Below, piece by piece: positions 63,201-64,000 of a stretch of 64,000 bases of DNA; within the stretch, counting starts at the first letter, position 1; each line of letters starts with the position of its first letter. The stretch is from Ornatilinea apprima. GTDB taxonomy: Bacteria > Chloroflexota > Anaerolineae > Anaerolineales > Anaerolineaceae. The translations under genes and the position numbers were made by a program. Location: contig NZ_LGCL01000021.1 of NCBI RefSeq assembly GCF_001306115.1, positions 99,015-163,014 of the forward strand, given 5' to 3'. The notes beneath the pieces are model-generated. The model was not told where the DNA came from and made no database searches. It worked only from the letters and a program-made list of their open reading frames with translations.

Positions 63201-63846
63201 TAAACAACAGCGCGGTATGCTGCGCCGCCTGGGCGCAATTAACCCCGAAGCGCAAACCGAGTATGAAAGCGTCAACGAGCGTTATCATTTCCTGGTTACT
63301 CAGGTGGATGACCTGAAAAAAGCCGACGCGGATTTACGCGAAGTGATTCAAGAGCTGGACGAGTTGATGCGGATCGAATTTCGCAAGACATTTGACGCAG
63401 TGGCGGCTGAATTCAAAAAGATGTTCACGCGTTTATTCGGCGGCGGTTCTGCAAAGCTGGAACTGGTCAATGAGGAAGATATTTCCAACGCCGGGATCGA
63501 TATTGAGGCGCGTTTGCCCGGCCGGCGGGAACAGGGTCTTTCGCTGCTGTCGGGCGGTGAGCGCAGCCTGACGGCTGTGGCACTGATTTTTGCCCTGCTG
63601 CGGGTATCTCCCACGCCGTTCTGCGTTTTGGATGAGGTGGACGCGGCTTTGGATGAGGCTAATGTGGGCCGGTTCTGCGATTTGCTGCGGGAGTTGAGCG
63701 AGAACACACAATTTATTGTCATCACCCACAACCGCAACACAGTACAGGCTTCGGATGTGATTTATGGAATCACAATGGGCCGCGACTCGGCCAGCCAGAT
63801 GATCAGCTTGAAGCTGGATGAGATTACCGAAGAGATGGTGCGGTAA
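60241..63846 (+). CDS. smc: Chromosome segregation protein SMC
   Basis: A 1201-residue SMC ATPase. Walker A GPNGSGKS is at residues 33-40, two long coiled-coil arms flank a hinge at about 510-670 (ALGDFLDGVILDEEMEAETL), and the C-terminal head has LSGGERSL (1103-1110) and Walker B CVLDEVDAALDE (Asp1131, Glu1132). It compacts chromosomes with ScpA (encoded about 3 kb upstream) and ScpB. I chose the ATG at 60241, preceded by AGGTAGG, over a TTG at 60217. rnc and smc are adjacent in many bacteria. An insertion-sequence end lies 27 bases after its stop. Confidence 0.98.
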   Translation: MSPKLKSLELHGYKTFATRTLLEFPAAITAIVGPNGSGKSNVADSIRWVLGEQAFSLLRGRKTEDMIYSGSEQRARASMASSSITFDNEDGWLPIDFSEVILTRRAYRDGQNEYFLNGQRVRLREISELLAKSGLAERTYTIIGQGLVDTALSIKPEERRRFFEEAAGIGLYRGRREEALQRLEKTTHNLERVKDILSELEPRLRSLERQAKRAQEFKQIKADLDVLLRDWYGYYWHHTQKDLNHAKELLRQQSVKLRQAKAEQDKAEKDVQTARDRLQALRSELNQWHVESADLHREQEKVSRSLAVMDERYKSLLDQQQGVESELTRLEEEQTGRKERIQSFEEERKQLEAEMSDAQARAAEAQKMLQERQSERRNAEAALRDARNALVAVETRKVQLSAQLQELTNRLEELKRTQNNLKQAVENEKSTLEAAQKKLGALIREREKFEIDYEEAQEAIAGLQEKLNGLETARKKHVEERNRMEAERSKLVARIEVLEQAERSMSGLNQGAKFLMEAAQKGRIKGKLRAFSSILEVKAEYEQAIAAALGDFLDGVILDEEMEAETLLEMLSDGEKGRAVMLSPREGDGGREAAPLQNPDVLGWASSFVKASERYQSIIQQLLGSVVLVKDRSAARKVLSELPDGVRAVTLRGEVFWSSQVVMAGQDGKASKIARPRQQRELQSQVDDLDYELDRTAEAQDKLKKEISALQEEEQKNRKHAQDINQNLNRALKAQQQANLELEQVRQRSKWQRDQLAAGEEQMRKAQERINQIENELESIEQLISERNEQVRERNRDLHSLPLDDSQNQVSHWQTNLAVTTRAIKELDRRMEEARGQLSASQNRKMGLYQRQASIAASQEALETEKKDLRQEEARLSLLIDELSGKIEPAEAELAGLEQDYTAMMKSLANAQQIATIAERHESQAQHEVTRQREALESLRQKIEDDFGLVEFEYSENISGPTPLPLGEMVAQLPVVEEISEGLEESIKQQRGMLRRLGAINPEAQTEYESVNERYHFLVTQVDDLKKADADLREVIQELDELMRIEFRKTFDAVAAEFKKMFTRLFGGGSAKLELVNEEDISNAGIDIEARLPGRREQGLSLLSGGERSLTAVALIFALLRVSPTPFCVLDEVDAALDEANVGRFCDLLRELSENTQFIVITHNRNTVQASDVIYGITMGRDSASQMISLKLDEITEEMVR

Positions 63847-63945
63847 CGCTCACCTGTACCATTAAATAAAACAGGGGCTGTCTCTAAAGAATTTGGAAAC
63901 AGCCCCAAAAATTAGCTGCAAATCGAATAAAAACGAAAAAACAAA

Positions 63946-63975
63946 AAATTGGTAGCCTACCTGGCTGCCAATTTT
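63946..63975 (-). terminator. inverted repeat at the transposase stop, possible terminator
   Basis: Minus-strand TTGGCAGCC and GGCTACCAA pair with one G-T pair around AGGTA, followed by a TTTTTTGTTTTTTCG-like T-rich run. It spans the transposase stop codon and could end transcription leftward toward smc. Confidence 0.5.
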
Positions 63976-64000
63976 CGCATATTATGGGCAATACTGATCA
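63957..64000 (-). CDS. transposase C-terminus (partial)
   Basis: The last 13 codons of a minus-strand frame that enters from the right edge: ISIAHNMRKLAAR then TAG. Sequences of the form IAHNxRKL are common at the end of IS-encoded DDE transposases. The call rests on this tail and on the adjacent GGGGCTGTCTC terminus. Confidence 0.5.
   Translation of the reverse strand, partial: ISIAHNMRKLAAR

Larger units (their letters stand above)
63874..64000 (-). mobile_element. left end of an insertion sequence, IS1182-like by terminus and transposase tail
   Basis: GGGGCTGTCTCTAAAG at 63874 looks like the terminal inverted repeat of IS1182-type elements, and ACAGCCCC at 63899-63906 repeats the terminus in inverted form close by. 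Inward, on the minus strand, lies a frame ending with ISIAHNMRKLAAR, like the C-terminus of DDE transposases. The element continues past the window, so its other end and target duplication cannot be seen. The family name is from recall of similar termini and is tentative. Confidence 0.6.

Noticed and set aside
1..64000. tRNA, rRNA or CRISPR arrays
   Set aside because: All intergenic gaps are below 300 bases; none shows a cloverleaf with a T-loop GTTCGAATC-like core, rRNA segments or regularly spaced repeats.

Overview
The window looks like chromosomal DNA from a member of the Chloroflexota, most probably class Anaerolineae. The evidence is two very large membrane proteins with the YYYxG signature of the Chlor_Arch_YYY/DUF2298 family (known mainly from Chloroflexi and archaea), a GlyA-GcvT fusion, lipoprotein-type substrate-binding proteins suited to a single-membrane cell, and a gene order around scpA, moaC, thrC, rnc and smc. 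Almost all genes are ordinary single-copy chromosomal genes. Coding density is high, no gene-free stretch exceeds 300 bases, and I see no tRNA, rRNA or CRISPR array. One insertion-sequence end lies at the right edge.

Layout. (1) 1-11387: four consecutive co-directional genes for large polytopic membrane proteins (GT39-like, a GT39+YYY fusion, a single YYY protein, GT39-like), followed by plsC, cmk and a C69 peptidase. (2) 14217-24853: orphan sensor kinase, rpoC (not next to rpoB, with its own promoter and a coiled-coil insertion) and gyrA (degenerate GyrA box, basic tail). (3) 24911-29330, minus strand: a TIM-barrel/NTF2-like protein, HD protein, SanA/ElyC-like protein, PhnD-like lipoprotein and lipoate ligase. 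(4) 29495-39097, plus strand: ROK regulator, CUT1 sugar ABC transporter (binding protein and two permeases, no ATPase), GH57 amylopullulanase-like lipoprotein and a nucleoside kinase. The order suggests uptake and breakdown of alpha-glucans under ROK control. (5) 39177-44698, minus strand: aminotransferase, GlyA-GcvT fusion and an alpha/beta hydrolase. (6) 44816-50953: M29 aminopeptidase, ECF-like sigma factor, DegV, small membrane protein, glutaredoxin-like protein, DUF4870, fmt and panE. (7) 51034-63846: mutS, aldo-keto reductase, PspC, PPC-domain protein, scpA, moaC, a MoaD-MoaE fusion, thrC, rnc and smc.

Genes that plausibly work together: lipoate ligase with GlyA-GcvT in one-carbon/glycine metabolism; MoaC with MoaD-MoaE in molybdopterin synthesis; ScpA with SMC in chromosome condensation; and the GT39/YYY proteins in a probable envelope-glycan or polyprenol-sugar pathway.

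A regulatory pattern recurs. At least eight genes (lplA, sanA-like, 48029-48355, fmt, mutS, 55163-55717, scpA, moaC) have a -10 box ending exactly 6 or 7 nt before the start codon and no Shine-Dalgarno sequence, which predicts leaderless mRNAs. Several of these boxes are extended -10 elements (TGnTATAAT). Genes inside operons, and some with longer leaders, have ordinary Shine-Dalgarno sequences.
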